A DNA stretch of 64,000 bases from Porogramme epimiltina (taxonomy: Eukaryota > Basidiomycota > Agaricomycetes > Polyporales > Polyporaceae): positions 1 to 64,000 of the forward strand of contig FTLJ01000482.1 of the NCBI GenBank assembly GCA_900155495.1, read 5' to 3'. The translations under genes and the position numbers were made by a program. Of the stretch, positions 44,581 to 55,687 are shown one piece after another. The notes under the pieces were generated by a model. The model saw nothing but the letters and a program-made list of their open reading frames with translations, was not told the DNA's origin and ran no database searches. How positions within the stretch are numbered: the stretch's first letter is position 1; the number at the start of each line of letters is the position of its first letter.

Positions 44581-45671
44581 TCATGATACACGACGTCCTT
44601 CGAAATATACAGTGAGTGACGTTTTCCGCATATCCCTGTCGCGCCATTCCTGCCCAAGCTCTTGTAAACGAGCCACTGTGTCCTCTATCCGCTGTTTTAC
44701 AACCTCGGGATCAACAGCTTTAGCGTCTTCGAGGGTTTGGGCATCCTTCTTCTTTGGGGGGGACGGTGTAAGGAAAACGACATCGACACGACCACCTTTT
44801 CTCAACGCTGACTCGACAGCGTTCATCCCGACCCAATGTTCTTCCTCTCCCTCGTGCACCCACTCCAGTTCAAGCACCTGCTTCCTTGGACGTATGCTCT
44901 CCATGAATAGCGCGGAAGTATTCTTCTTGACTTCTACTGGTCGTTGTTCTTTCCCTACGTCAGCCAGTATCCGCATTGTGTCGTCGATGATTGCCTGCTG
45001 TGCCTCGGGTTTGAGAGATGGTTGCTTGGACTTTGATGCGAAGACGATTGTGACGCGGTGGCCGTCGGCGAGGTCTTCATGCGCCTTCCTGAGTTTGAAG
45101 CGGAGATCGCTAGGGGCGACGTTCCACGAGAGTTGAACCTCCTTCTCCTCGGGGGCACGGTTGAGGAGGCGCTGTGCCTGCTTGGCTCGTTTACGCACGT
45201 ATTCCTCCTTGAGTGAGATGATCTTGACGATGGGCTCGGGCTCTCTCGTGACGAGCTCAAGGCAATGGGTCTTGCGCGGGATAGTCGCAAGCACATCCCG
45301 CACGACCACGGCTTCTCCTAGCGAGCCGGTCTCGGGGTTAACGAGACGGGCCACAAGGACTGGTATGGCTTCGTTGCGCAGTTTCCCGGTAGGCGCCTTC
45401 TCATTGGGAGTCTCCTCGGACTTGGGAGGAGTTGGGGTGCTTGCTCGAAGGTTGCGCAGGTCCCTCTTAGAAACGGGCTCAGAGTTGGTACTCTGTTGGC
45501 TGTCTTGGGATTCATGTCGAATGGAGGTCGAGTGTAAGTGTAGAACAGGGCACACGGATGGATGTCTCATGACAGTGCGCTTCGCCACGCTATCAAATGC
45601 ATTAGACGCAACCCCGGCGGTAAAGCTGATTAAACATACCTCCTGGCCAGGAAAGCAAGAGACAGCGCCAT
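44581..45671 (-). CDS. Mitochondrial translation initiation factor IF-3
   Basis: Binds the mitochondrial small subunit and helps select initiator tRNA. True start inferred at ATG 45671: MALSLAFLAR, then an intron with donor GTATGT, branch TCTAAT and acceptor TGATAG (about 45640-45590), then SVAKRTVMRHPSVCPVLHL, a basic amphipathic mitochondrial presequence. The IF3 N-domain reads LRNEAIPVLVARLVNPETGSLG; the linker is lysine/arginine-rich (KEEYVRKRAKQAQRLL); the C-domain reads KEVQLSWNVAPSDLRFKLRK, then LADGHRVTIVFASKSKQ and a tail with conserved-looking MRILADVGKEQRP. A longer frame from 45828 is open only because the intron happens to lack stops in that frame. It is convergent with the monooxygenase gene and divergent from kinase copy 2. 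Confidence 0.85.
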
Positions 45672-45873
45672 AGCCGCAGATAGAGAGGATGCGCCTGTGA
45701 GAGAACGTGGACTGAGAGGGGGTAGTCAAGAACTCGCGCCGTCTGTGCTTGAGGAGAACGTCAGGGTGAGACGCGGTCACGGGGAAGACGACCTTTGGCG
45801 CGCGCTTGTTTACCACCATCAACTGCATACGGGCAGTGCTTCGCTTGACTCTAGCTACATATCAACATATACT

Positions 45874-45880
45874 TATATAA
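45874..45880 (+). promoter_or_regulatory. TATA box of kinase copy 2
   Basis: TATATAA 55 bases before ATG 45936. Confidence 0.7.
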
Positions 45881-45935
45881 TCGCGGGCTTAAGTCCCGGC
45901 CACCACTGTTACGTTACTTCTCATCCTTTTCCACC

Positions 45936-47288
45936 ATGTCTCACGATATACCCCTCTCTGACGAAGATGTATTCGAGAAACTTTCGCCAGTGGAACAGGT
46001 TTGGAGTGATCGCCAGGCGCTTTTTGAGTCCTATGGCTACACACTTCGGCCGCGTTTTCGGGCCGGCCAGTGGGTGCCGTCCTGGAGGCGCGATCCGTCC
46101 ATTCAGCTCTTCTCTGCGGAAGACCATTTGTCTTCACATGTGAGTGGCAGCCGTATTATTTGTGCCCTCAAAATACCTCATGTACTTTTCACTTCAAGAT
46201 GCTACGATTCAATGTTATGGATGCGACGAGGATTTCGGATGGCAAGCTCGTTCTACTCAAACGAGTGAAAACGTCTTCCCCGGAAATCGACATTGCATCT
46301 TTCCTCTCGTCAAAAGAACTCCGCAATGATCCCCGCAACCGCTGCGTTCCTGTTTTGGACGTTATCGTCGACAAGGACCCGTCCTTGTCTTACATAGTCA
46401 TGCCTTTCCTTCGGTACATTGATGATCCTGATTTCGACACTGTGGGGAGCATTCTGGAGTGCGCAGACCAATTCCTTGAGGTTGAACACGCTTGTTTTCC
46501 GTCCTCACATATTTCTGACGTTCTTATGCTCTTTTTCAGGGGCTTGCATTCATGCACGAGCACAATGTTGCACATCGGTAAGGATGATTTAAATCTAGGC
46601 TAACCGTATGTAGTAGCTAATGAACTAGTATTAGTGACTGTGCATACAAGAACGTCATGATGGATGGCACTTCCCTCTTCCCCCAGGGTTTTCATCCCAT
46701 GCTCGAAAACTTTCTTCCTGACGACATAGATACCCTTGCGCCATATCTTCCGCGCGCCACTACACCCGTTCCCTATTATTTCATTGATTTTGGCCTCTCC
46801 TCCATGTTTTCTCCAGATGACACCAGCAGGCTCGTTACGGGAGTGTACGGGTTGGACAAGGAAGTCCCCGAGCTCTCGGCCACCATACCGTATGATCCAT
46901 TCAAGGCAGATATATTCATTTTAGGCAACATGTTCCGCAAGACCTTTATCCAGGTACCGATCGAGTGTCTTTTTCAATGACACTCCGTGTTAAATTATGC
47001 TTTCTAGAGATATTCCAACGTGGACTTTCTCTGGCCACTAGTCATAAAGATGACTAGTCGCGATCCCTCAGAGAGGCCGAGTGCGGCTCAAGCCCTGGAC
47101 GAGTTCAGAGTCCTCCGTCAGGACATATGGGCCGTCCATAGTATGTGGCGAGCGAGGAAGCGAGACGAGCCACTCATTGTTACTGCCCTCTTCGACATTG
47201 CCTCTTTGGTGAGTTAGAATTTGCCTGCGGAGGTGGTCCATTCTGACACCGAACACAGTGTTCCACTGCTTATAGAGGTTTCTTCTGA
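45936..47288 (+). CDS. Lineage-specific protein kinase-like protein (copy 2)
   Basis: Paralogue of the gene at 38873-40230. Start MSHDIPLSDEDVFEKLSPVEQVW, SDRQALFESYGYTLRPRF; then MLRFNVMDATRISDGKLVLLKRV, VMPFLRYIDDPDFDTVGSILE, GLHSCTSTMLH/HEHNVAH-type loop (the exon with FMHEHNVAHR is read in a different frame from the neighbouring exons), then DCAYKNVMMDGTSLFPQGFHP, YYFIDFGLSSMFS, PFKADIFILGNMF, and MTSRDPSERPSAAQALDEF. Intron positions match copy 1, including the last donor TTG|GTGAGT, followed by CSTAYRGFF-stop at 47286-47288. An earlier in-frame TAG directly after GTGAGT would end the protein if that intron were retained. Lys, HRD and DFG are kept. These kinases are frequent and variable in Agaricomycetes; their role is unknown. 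Confidence 0.83.
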
Positions 47289-48000
47289 TACTGGTGCAGT
47301 GGTTCCTCGGCATAGTAACGCAACTGTTGGTATATTGCACCCTCTGTCGTGCATTCCCGGTGTCTGGCATCGCAAAGTTATTATGCCTTATGAGATATAA
47401 ATGGTCCGCCACAACTTGAAGAATAGGGATTCTCTGTGACACTGCATGACCTCGTACCGCAGCCACGGATAGTCTATTGCACCCTTCCGCGATGCCCAAA
47501 CCCTTGGAAAGCTACTAGAAGAGAACGATACCGTTGTAGCTATTCTTGTATTACGAGACCGCTCGAGAGCATCGCTCAGCCATGGCCGTTGTATTAGCAG
47601 GAGCCCCTCGAGTTTAATGGATCATGCATCATGGAACGAAAGTCATGTCCTGTAAGCTAGGATCGTCTGTCGATCCACCACATTCTTAGTCGGGAGGGCG
47701 GGGCATCGGACCAGCGTTGCCAAAAACCACAGAATACTGGAATGGTTGTAACCGGTCCTTCTTGCAGGGTGTAGACGTAACTCGCCGATGAACCAAGGGG
47801 GTAGGGTGTGTCTTGTGCATTATACTCCTGTGGAGAACGAGTGGCCCGGACAGCATCTTCTCAAGAGCAGCGTCGGCCTCGGAAAGATATTTGGGCAGAC
47901 TACCCAGGATATCTGGTAAGGGTCATGGCAGACAGGGATCCATAGCAAGGACGAATTTCGTCTGGTTATACTTTTGATTGCTGGACGATTAGGATATGTA
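47289..48000. other. Intergenic region between convergent genes
   Basis: About 710 bases between kinase copy 2 and the PPR-like gene. No gene, repeat or element recognised. Confidence 0.5.
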
Positions 48001-50877
48001 CTATGATACACTCGAACCGTCTACCCGCATACCTGAATGCGCACGGTCTACTCTGGCACACTTCCTCTTGGTCCCGGCCCGACTCCAGACTGGCACCTTC
48101 TTCCGCACTGGGAGTCCCCTCGTCTTCACCGTCGTAATCGCCCACTCGCTCTTAACCTTCGGGGCCGGTGGAAACGCATACGGCCGGCGCACGACGTCCC
48201 GCCGCCTCCGCTTCGCACAGACCCTCAGGCCCGGTAGCAGGCGGTGGTACGCTTGCGGGACGTCGTACCCATGCTCGACCATCGCCCTCGCAACATTGCG
48301 GAGCATCGGCGTGCTACCCTCTGGCCACTCCCGGCCTTCCGCACCGCAGCTTGCGCGTAGGCGGTGCCGCCGCTGAACGATGCGGCGCGGGTGGAGCGGG
48401 GGAGTCGCGAACAGCCGCAGCGCGGCGTTGAAGAAGCGTGCATCGGGTCGCGGCGTGTACCAAGGGGGTTCGTTCCGCCGCGGCCCGAGCGGGGGTAACG
48501 TACGCGTGGGGGTTGCGGAGGGTGCGGCAATGAGATGCGCTAGGAGCGCCCGGCCTCCGGAGAGCATTGAGTAGTGGAGGAGTGCTGCGTTGCGACGGCT
48601 GGTTTGCCGGCGGGTGTAGCCTGATCCCGAGCGGCGAGACGCTGTAGCACCGGTGAGGTGTACAAATTGTGCGTACCCAGCGCGGTGGTGTCCTGCGGTG
48701 GGTTTCCAGGCAGCGTCCCGCTCGAGCATTGTGCCGTAGGTGTGATGTCGGGACAGTTTGTGTTTGGGGAGCTTGCCACGCGCCACAGCAGCGTAGCACT
48801 GCATAAGGGATGTGTAGGCGTGCGGCGGGAGCGTCCACGGACCGGATGGTGGCGTGAATCCAGGGATACGGCTTGCCTGCTGAGCCTGTTGTGCGAGGAT
48901 GAAGACACGTTCCGCTAGTCCGACGTCGCCGGCCTTGGCGAGGGCATTGATAATCGCCGAATAAACATAGGGCCCGTGTTCGGCAGCACGCTTCAAGGCT
49001 GCTTGACGAGAGCGTTTGGTCGAGGGCTTGGTGAGGAGCCCATTGGTAGCCGGATGGTCGATAATGCAAAGCTCCGGAAGGACGTCGAAGAGCATAGAAA
49101 CGACAACCTCAGGCTGACCTGTAGACACAAGATGCGTTACGAGACTGGTTAGTGTGTGTTTGTTGGGCTTCATCTTGCGGGATGGTGACGTGACTGCTAC
49201 AGGCAACTCCAGCTTCTCCCTGAGAGGGCGAGCTAGCCTTCCGGTACGCGCCGGGTGTACGAAGGCTTCCAGTTTGATGTCTTGTGCAACGATAGTAGTT
49301 TGCTCCGAGGCGTACAAAGAAGAGGGCTCTTGGTCGGAAACGATCTCGCCAAGTTGAGCGGCTGTCACGCCGGCTTGTTCTCTGCTGAGCTGCAAGGCGT
49401 CGAGAGCAACTTGGCTTATGGACATTTGCCGCAGGAGCGTCCCGGATCGGAGCAGGATGTTGTACGTGACGATGTCCGGAGGTATGGGAGGATTTCTTGT
49501 AACGCACATATGGTGAAGTACGCTGGAGGCCATTGTGGGGGAGAGGTGATGCCGCAACGCGTACGAAAGGAGGGTGTTATAAGCCTTTCGGGATAGTTCT
49601 GGATGACGAGGAGAGCCCTCTTCGCTCAAGGAGCTGATGAGCCTCGTAAGGACAGCGTGGAAGTATTTGAAGGCTTCGACAGACACAGGTTTGCCGTCTT
49701 GCCACACCCAGACACGAACGTCTGTCCGCGGGCACCGAGCCATGGCGCGAATGATGGGGGCCACGCGGTTCGTATGGATCTGTCCTGTGTCCAAAAGCAT
49801 AGCGAAGAAGGCCAAACTTTGTAGATCTGGGTACAAGGATGGGCATTGTTCACCGTCCGAAACTCTGGAAAGACGTTTGTCGATGGCGCCGATGAGTTTG
49901 CCCATAACTGGAAGAGTGGGGTACGGAGCGGTCAACAGCGCCGCGCGGGAGGGCCGAGGAACCCCTATGTCGTCATACGATATCACGTCTTCCTTCAGCT
50001 CCTGCGTCCCACCGTCTTGTGCCCGGCTCAGTTCCCAGTCCTTGACCAGGAGCACGAACAGGAGGGAGGCGACGATGATTTCGCCTTGCATAAGCAAGGT
50101 TTCAATCAGAACGCGGTACATGCGCTCCGTTCTTCGTTGGCCAAATGTGCGTGCACTTTGTAGTAGCTCCAGGACGGCACGAGCTTCTTCGCTATAAACC
50201 CGGGCGGACTGTAGCTGCAGTACGGTAGGCCCGGCTTTAACGCAACGCTTGATTGGACGGGCGAAGGGGCCGAACTTGGGTAACGAGGACGGTGGGGTTC
50301 GAGCCAGCGCAGCGATGGACTCGACTGTTCTGGGGCGTATAGGGATACCGACTTGCATCATGAGGCGAGCGTACGTGGATGCTTTCCGGACGTAGCCACC
50401 TCGGATGAGGCCATGCAAGAAGGCGTGGGCGGCGAGCCGGGGCGAGACGGGTTGCCCAAAGGCTATGGGCTCGAGCTGAGATGCTTGATTGTGCTTTCCT
50501 TCTCCTTCTGGTTGGGGAGGGAGCGGACCGCGGAGGACCGAATGACAGGCGGAATTGACCACGTAGAGCGCATCTCCAAAGCCTCCTTCGTTGATGCAAA
50601 GACGAACTGTCTTAGCAGCAGCACGGGAGACTTGTGAGGCGGTGAGGTGGGAAGTGGCAGAGCAAATGGGTGAGGCAGAGGTATCCGGAAGAGGGGCGGC
50701 GTATTCGTGCGCGAGAGCCGCGGATGCAAGCCCTCTGACAGGGAAGAAGTTTCTCCGACGTGTCGCGCAATAGCCTGCGCGCGCCGCTAACAACGAGGAG
50801 GGAGTTGCTCGTGGTGGCCCGTTGATATTGAAGCGTCTGAGGATCGAGCTGGCCGTCGTCGACCAATTACATGGCAT
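48001..50877 (-). CDS. Mitochondrial pentatricopeptide-like protein
   Basis: A single 958-codon frame. The N-terminus (MPCNWSTTASSILRRFNING, RRRNFFPVRGLASAAL) is Arg/Ser/Ala-rich without acidic residues, as in mitochondrial presequences. The body is alpha-helical with PPR-like helical pairs, for example AYNTLLSYALRHHLSPTMAS followed by PPDIVTYNILLRSGTL, then YVYSAIINALAKAGDVGLAERV and HAYTSLMQCYAAVARGKLPK. The C-terminus is basic (AKRRRRDVVRRPY). PPR proteins bind organellar RNA for processing, stability or translation. The exact target is unknown, and repeats are degenerate, as is normal in fungi. The long intron-free frame contrasts with neighbours but is common for this class. Divergent from the cap-binding gene. 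Confidence 0.82.
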   Translation of the reverse strand: MPCNWSTTASSILRRFNINGPPRATPSSLLAARAGYCATRRRNFFPVRGLASAALAHEYAAPLPDTSASPICSATSHLTASQVSRAAAKTVRLCINEGGFGDALYVVNSACHSVLRGPLPPQPEGEGKHNQASQLEPIAFGQPVSPRLAAHAFLHGLIRGGYVRKASTYARLMMQVGIPIRPRTVESIAALARTPPSSLPKFGPFARPIKRCVKAGPTVLQLQSARVYSEEARAVLELLQSARTFGQRRTERMYRVLIETLLMQGEIIVASLLFVLLVKDWELSRAQDGGTQELKEDVISYDDIGVPRPSRAALLTAPYPTLPVMGKLIGAIDKRLSRVSDGEQCPSLYPDLQSLAFFAMLLDTGQIHTNRVAPIIRAMARCPRTDVRVWVWQDGKPVSVEAFKYFHAVLTRLISSLSEEGSPRHPELSRKAYNTLLSYALRHHLSPTMASSVLHHMCVTRNPPIPPDIVTYNILLRSGTLLRQMSISQVALDALQLSREQAGVTAAQLGEIVSDQEPSSLYASEQTTIVAQDIKLEAFVHPARTGRLARPLREKLELPVAVTSPSRKMKPNKHTLTSLVTHLVSTGQPEVVVSMLFDVLPELCIIDHPATNGLLTKPSTKRSRQAALKRAAEHGPYVYSAIINALAKAGDVGLAERVFILAQQAQQASRIPGFTPPSGPWTLPPHAYTSLMQCYAAVARGKLPKHKLSRHHTYGTMLERDAAWKPTAGHHRAGYAQFVHLTGATASRRSGSGYTRRQTSRRNAALLHYSMLSGGRALLAHLIAAPSATPTRTLPPLGPRRNEPPWYTPRPDARFFNAALRLFATPPLHPRRIVQRRHRLRASCGAEGREWPEGSTPMLRNVARAMVEHGYDVPQAYHRLLPGLRVCAKRRRRDVVRRPYAFPPAPKVKSEWAITTVKTRGLPVRKKVPVWSRAGTKRKCARVDRAHSGMRVDGSSVS

Positions 50878-51365
50878 GTGTCTTGCATACTAGTATGTGC
50901 AAGATGAGTAGCTGTTGTCTCGAGCGCGTGCTCCAGATTCTGACTCACCAGGGCAGCCCGCTAGCTCTGAGGCGGGAGGTGTCCCAGCAAGAACGCGTTC
51001 TATGAGCCAAGCAGAGGCGACGGAAAGCCGGAAGCAGCGAGGATGGGAGGATGTGTCGGGCGGGTCCGCAACTCAAGAAACTGGCCCAGGCTCGCCGAGA
51101 CGCGGGTTCTCAGATTGTGATGATTTTTGCATATAACTGGAATTTGTTTCTGTTACATAACAGAATCAACCACGGGAAATAGTCCAGGGCGCCTTGTCTC
51201 ACGAGCGCTTCAGAACTGGTGAACAGTGGAGTTAGGCGCGCAGTGCACGACGTCCCGCCGACCTCGACACCCCCGCGCTGGTCATTGACCGCCTCAATTC
51301 AACTGTTCCATACCCCCGCCCAAGGTCAACTCTGTGTCAGCGGAGCTTGTGTACTGCGTGTCGCC
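50878..51365. other. Divergent promoter region, PPR-like and CBP80 genes
   Basis: About 490 bases with both promoters; no clear TATA box and no gene. Confidence 0.45.
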
Positions 51366-54300
51366 ATGAGCCATCATCACGGACGAAGGAGGCACGGGCC
51401 CAGAGGTACGTTAAAGCGGACTCAGTGGGTCGTTGAAATTGAACGAACGTATGCGCGTGTAGAACACCACCAGCAGCATGACCTCTATGAAACCCCAGAT
51501 CAAAAGCTCCGTAAGAGCATCATCCACTACGGCGAGGTGGTGCGTATCTCGTGGGCGTATGCATGCCCGCTATTGAATTCCCCCTCCCTTACGCTTCCCG
51601 CCACCATAGGATCCTTTGCAAGAACTACCTCGCCTTGAGAAACAAATTGTTGACCATACTCCCGCTAACGTCCCCGCTGTCACCGAAGGGTTTCGGATAG
51701 GGTACGCCGCCTACACGCCTCTTTTGACCTTTTCCCCTCACGTGTAGAACAGCGTCACCGAACAACCGTTCAAAATCCCCTTCTATGCTGCACTGCTACG
51801 CCTTCTCCACAATCATCCTGCTGCCGAAGGTTCTGCGTCTTCCTTTGGTCGACAAGTTCTCGAAGATTTTTGGAAAGGTTTCCAAGCGTTCCTTGACAAG
51901 CAGGCATGGCGGGAGACCAGGCTTTGCGTGAGTTCTTTCCTGTGTTTGAAGTACGCATCCACGCGTTGATTCGCGTCCCGATATTCAGGTACACTTTTTC
52001 GCACATCTGACCGTTGCACGGGTAATTTCCGCTCAATCCATGTATGAACTCCTGAAATCGTTCACATTGGTGGTTGACGAATTTGGTGTCTCTCATGGTC
52101 GAGCATCAAAGGCTGCATTATGTGCTGCAGAGGGGCTCATCTTGGTGAGTACTCTTGGTTCATTTGGGCGCCCACTTCCTGAAATATTGCGTCTAGGCCG
52201 GTGCTGCCATTAAGGAGGAAGGGACATTGGATGTGACTGAAATCATCAACGGGCTGAAGGCTTACATCGACTCTACTCATGATGCCAAAACTCTCGTCCA
52301 AACAGTACTCCAGCTTCATTCCAGTAGTCCTGCTCTTGAACATGCCGACGAAGTGTGTAGCCATTTAGCATTCCAGCTTTGCGCCGTGAATACTAATGCA
52401 TTTTCAGTGGTTGGACTGCGCCCTTGCGACTTTGCAAGCCTTGGACGGCAGTGATTTTGCGCAGACCGCCGAAAGCGTACCTCAGCCATACACGGAATCT
52501 CCGCCATTAACAGAGTCACCGTACGATCTTCCCAGTGTGCTTGTTCCTCCCGAGATTGTCGAAGTGGACAGCTTGACGACGGAATCTGGCGAAGACGCAC
52601 AGCCAAAGAAGGAAGAATGGCCACAGTGCTACATTCGCCTCTTCGACGACGATGTATGTCGCATTCGACTATGTCTATCCTGGCTTACAGTTGACATCGC
52701 TGCAGAACACGCCCGACCCTACAACACCAGCGGGCTTTATGCTGCGCTCGAACATCACCGATATTGTTGACATATTTGAAGTAAATCGCAAGGAGTGCGC
52801 GCGACTCCTCTTGGAATACCCCAAATGGACACTTCCTGGCACCTTCAAGGCGCGTGCCGGCGCACCGCCGCAACCTGTGGTAGAAAGCAAAAACTGGGAG
52901 CTTGACAACACTCTGATCGAGGTGCGTAAATGTAGTAACCGACTTGCCCGCGTACTCATGTCCTCCAGACTATCCTCGGCTGCAACTTCCTCCTTCCGGA
53001 ATCAAACCACAAACCCGTCTACTATATTGCTCTCATCACTGAGCTGTGCAAGTCCTCTCCTACCACTGTTGGCCCTGCAGTCGGCAAGTCCGTTCGGAGA
53101 CTGTACGCGCTACTCGCCGATGGCCTCGACGTAGAAGTAGCACACCGCTTTGCAGAATGGTTCGCTGTGCATATGAGTAACTTCGGGTTCCAATGGGTAT
53201 GGCATGAATGGTAAGTACTCGCGCCTTCTCCGCTGCGTAGTATTCTTACGGTCGTGAGCAGGGTCCCGGACTTGTCGCTTGTCCCTCAGCACCCCAAGCG
53301 TACATTCATGCGCCGTGCGGTCGAATATGAGATTAGGCTCTCGTACCATGATCGCGTCTTGCGTATTTTGCCTCCGCGCATGGCAGAGGCCGACGCCCAA
53401 GTCATATCGGAAGAGGCTCCAGGGCCCGAGTTCGAGTACGAAGAAACAGGTGCGCTCTGCTCTCCTCATACTCCACCATATACTCACGACATCCGCAGAC
53501 AATCCACACTACGAGGCTGCACAAAGCGTCCTCAACCTACTCCGCGGGCGGGCGAAGCCCGACGACGTCATGGCACACCTCGAGACGCTCCGCAACTCGC
53601 TCACCGAGATGATCGAGCCGGACGTGAACGTTGACACGCTTCTGCGCTTGATCACGGTCCAGTCGCTGCTCTCGATCGGTTCGCGCTCGTTCTCGCATTT
53701 CCTCAACGCGATCGAGCGCTACCTCCCCCTGCTCCGGAACCTTGCCGCCGGTGGGCTCTCGCCCACGATGCCCGCAGGCGGCGCAAACTCCACCGCACGG
53801 ACGGACATCATGAGCGCCGTCGCACGCGTCTGGCGGCGCAGCCGGCACATGGTCCTCATCGTGTTCGACAAGCTCATGCAATACCAGATTGTGGACCCGA
53901 CGGACGTCGTAGGCTGGACGTTCGTGCACTGCGCGGTGGCCGTCCACGGCGCGCACAAGACGACGTTCAGCGCTTTCCAATGGGACCTCCTCAAGGCCGC
54001 GCTCGACAAGGCCAACGGACGTGTGATGGTTCAGCGTAGGAAGGTCGCCGCGCTCCGTCGCGAGGCGGACGATAAGGCCGCGCGTGCGATCGCAGGCGAG
54101 AGCGTCTCTATGGAGGTGGACACGGAGCCCAAGCCTGGTATGTGCCCTCGCTGTAGCCGTAGCGTTTCCCGGACGGCCTACTCACGACCATTACAGACGT
54201 CGCCCCCGCCCCGGCTGGCGAGTCGCCCCAGCTGACGACGGCCATCAAGGCTTTCACCGTCCTGACCCGGGAGCAAAAGTCCGCCCTGGCGCGTTCTCTG

Positions 54301-54638
54301 GAAGGCTTTGTAGATTGCCTCGCCATCGAGGAGGTTAGCACCAAGGCGAACGACGTCATCACCGAGCACGCTTGGCACAACCGGGCTAACTGGGAAGATG
54401 AGGCCTGGGAGACCTGGGAGACCTGGGGCTGGTACCGCCACTGGGGTCGTACGGTGAGTGTGCTACTGAGAAGTCATTCGTATCATGCTTACATTCGATT
54501 TCCCTAGTACTCCCCCTACTTGCGGAACTACATGAACACTATCGGCACTGTGGCATTCGCGAAGGTGAAGCCGACGGCCAACCCAGCAGTGGACCTGTTC
54601 CGGAAGACTTGGAACATCGCCACGGGCCAGGAGGTGTG
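51366..54638 (+). CDS. Nuclear cap-binding complex large subunit (CBP80/NCBP1)
   Basis: Scaffold of the nuclear cap-binding complex, which with CBP20 holds the m7G cap for splicing, export and decay. Start MSHHHGRRRHGPR, intron, then EHHQQHDLYETPDQKLRKSI, DPLQELPRLEKQIVDHTPAN, then MIF4G-type helical domains: PFYAALLRLLHNHP, VHFFAHLTVARVISAQSMYE, ESNHKPVYYIALITELCKSS, SVRRLYALLADGLDVEVAHR, HMSNFGFQWVWHEW, and the long last part (RSRHMVLIVFDKLMQYQIVD, VGWTFVHCAVAVHGAHKTTF). The C-terminus ANWEDEAWETWETWGWYRHW, then SPYLRNYMNTIGTVAF, is typical of CBP80. About nine introns. Total length of about 860 residues is normal. The stop used is TGA 54636-54638 directly after GQEV; a further exon after GAG|GTGTGAG cannot be excluded. 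Confidence 0.93.
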
Positions 54639-55687
54639 AGTGCCCCGTTCATAATAGCCATAGCCTACCATTATCGTTACTGTACCGGCGTCCAACCCCC
54701 TCGTCTCCTCTATCTCTCTGCTTACCTGCTTGAACTCGGTTCGATAATGGACATTTTTGTTGACGCCAAAAGGTGGATGTTATTCCCGCTCGACCTCACG
54801 CCCAACCTGCCTTCGGCCTTCGGCGGCTTCTTCTTCCCCGTCTTACCATACCGTTGGTAACCGGTGTCCGATTGGGGCCCTCGCCTGTTCGGCCATGCGC
54901 AAATTCCTGTTCCGACATGCCCCATGAGGACTTCCCTCATCTGCTTGTGTGATCTGCTGCCTTGCTCAGGCGGCAGGTCATGCAAAGCATTGGAGCCTCT
55001 GTTACCAGCACCCACCGGCAGACCGCCGACTGGATTGCGGACCCGGGCAGTCACTGTTTCGATATTGCGCATTTTGGGGGGCCATCTTTCCACCATAGAA
55101 CATCTCAGTTACGACCATCCACGAAACAACAACGAATAAAGGCTGAACCTTCAGGATATCCTGCCCCGGCATAACGGCTCAGGGATTCTTGGGGCTTTCA
55201 GTCTATCATGCATACCCATACGTGTTTCATCTCATGGTATCTCTGTAAGCTCACTGCTATGAACCCCCTACAGCGCAACATCCGCGATCTGATGTTTATA
55301 TCCATGTGCTGTGTTCACTCTGTTGATACATCTGCGACTAGCTTTGTTGTCCAATCTGTTTGTTTGTAAAACCTAGACGAAAACCTCATGCTGTCCTGGC
55401 AGCCCCCTCCCACTTCGTTCGCATGCGATTATACCTTTGTATCTTTTTGCTATGTACCCCGCTATCCCCTCGCACTTCCGTGTTACATTCCATTACATTG
55501 TTGTCGTGAACAACAGTCCCTGTTTTACTGTACATGTTGTATATCTATGTCGACCCGTCCAGTCCTAAATCTATAAATATACCCTTGTAGAAAAGCGTTC
55601 CGTGAGATGAATTGAGATGAGTGAACTGCCTGAGAGTTGATGGAGTATACCGTCCAAGCACAGATGTAAACCACGACCTACGCCCCT
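54639..55687. other. Intergenic region between convergent genes
   Basis: About 1,050 bases between CBP80 and the transporter gene. T/C-rich 3' sequence; short frames (54609-54860 and others) show no domain. Nothing supportable is seen. Confidence 0.45.

Noticed and set aside
45672..45828. Longer IF-3 start at 45828
   Set aside because: Requires translating a 50-nt intron with full splice signals; the spliced start gives a better presequence.
38880..47288. Idea that the kinase pair, monooxygenase and IF-3 form a metabolic cluster
   Set aside because: No core biosynthetic enzyme, transporter or regulator; IF-3 is housekeeping. Only the duplication is supported.
50285..50315. GGTTCGAGCC-like tRNA B-box
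   Set aside because: Lies within the PPR-like coding frame with no matching A-box or acceptor stem; no other tRNA candidate was found.
54639..54860. Extra 3' exon of CBP80
   Set aside because: The frame after GAG|GTGTGAG lacks family resemblance; the TGA after GQEV gives a normal end, though it cannot be fully excluded.
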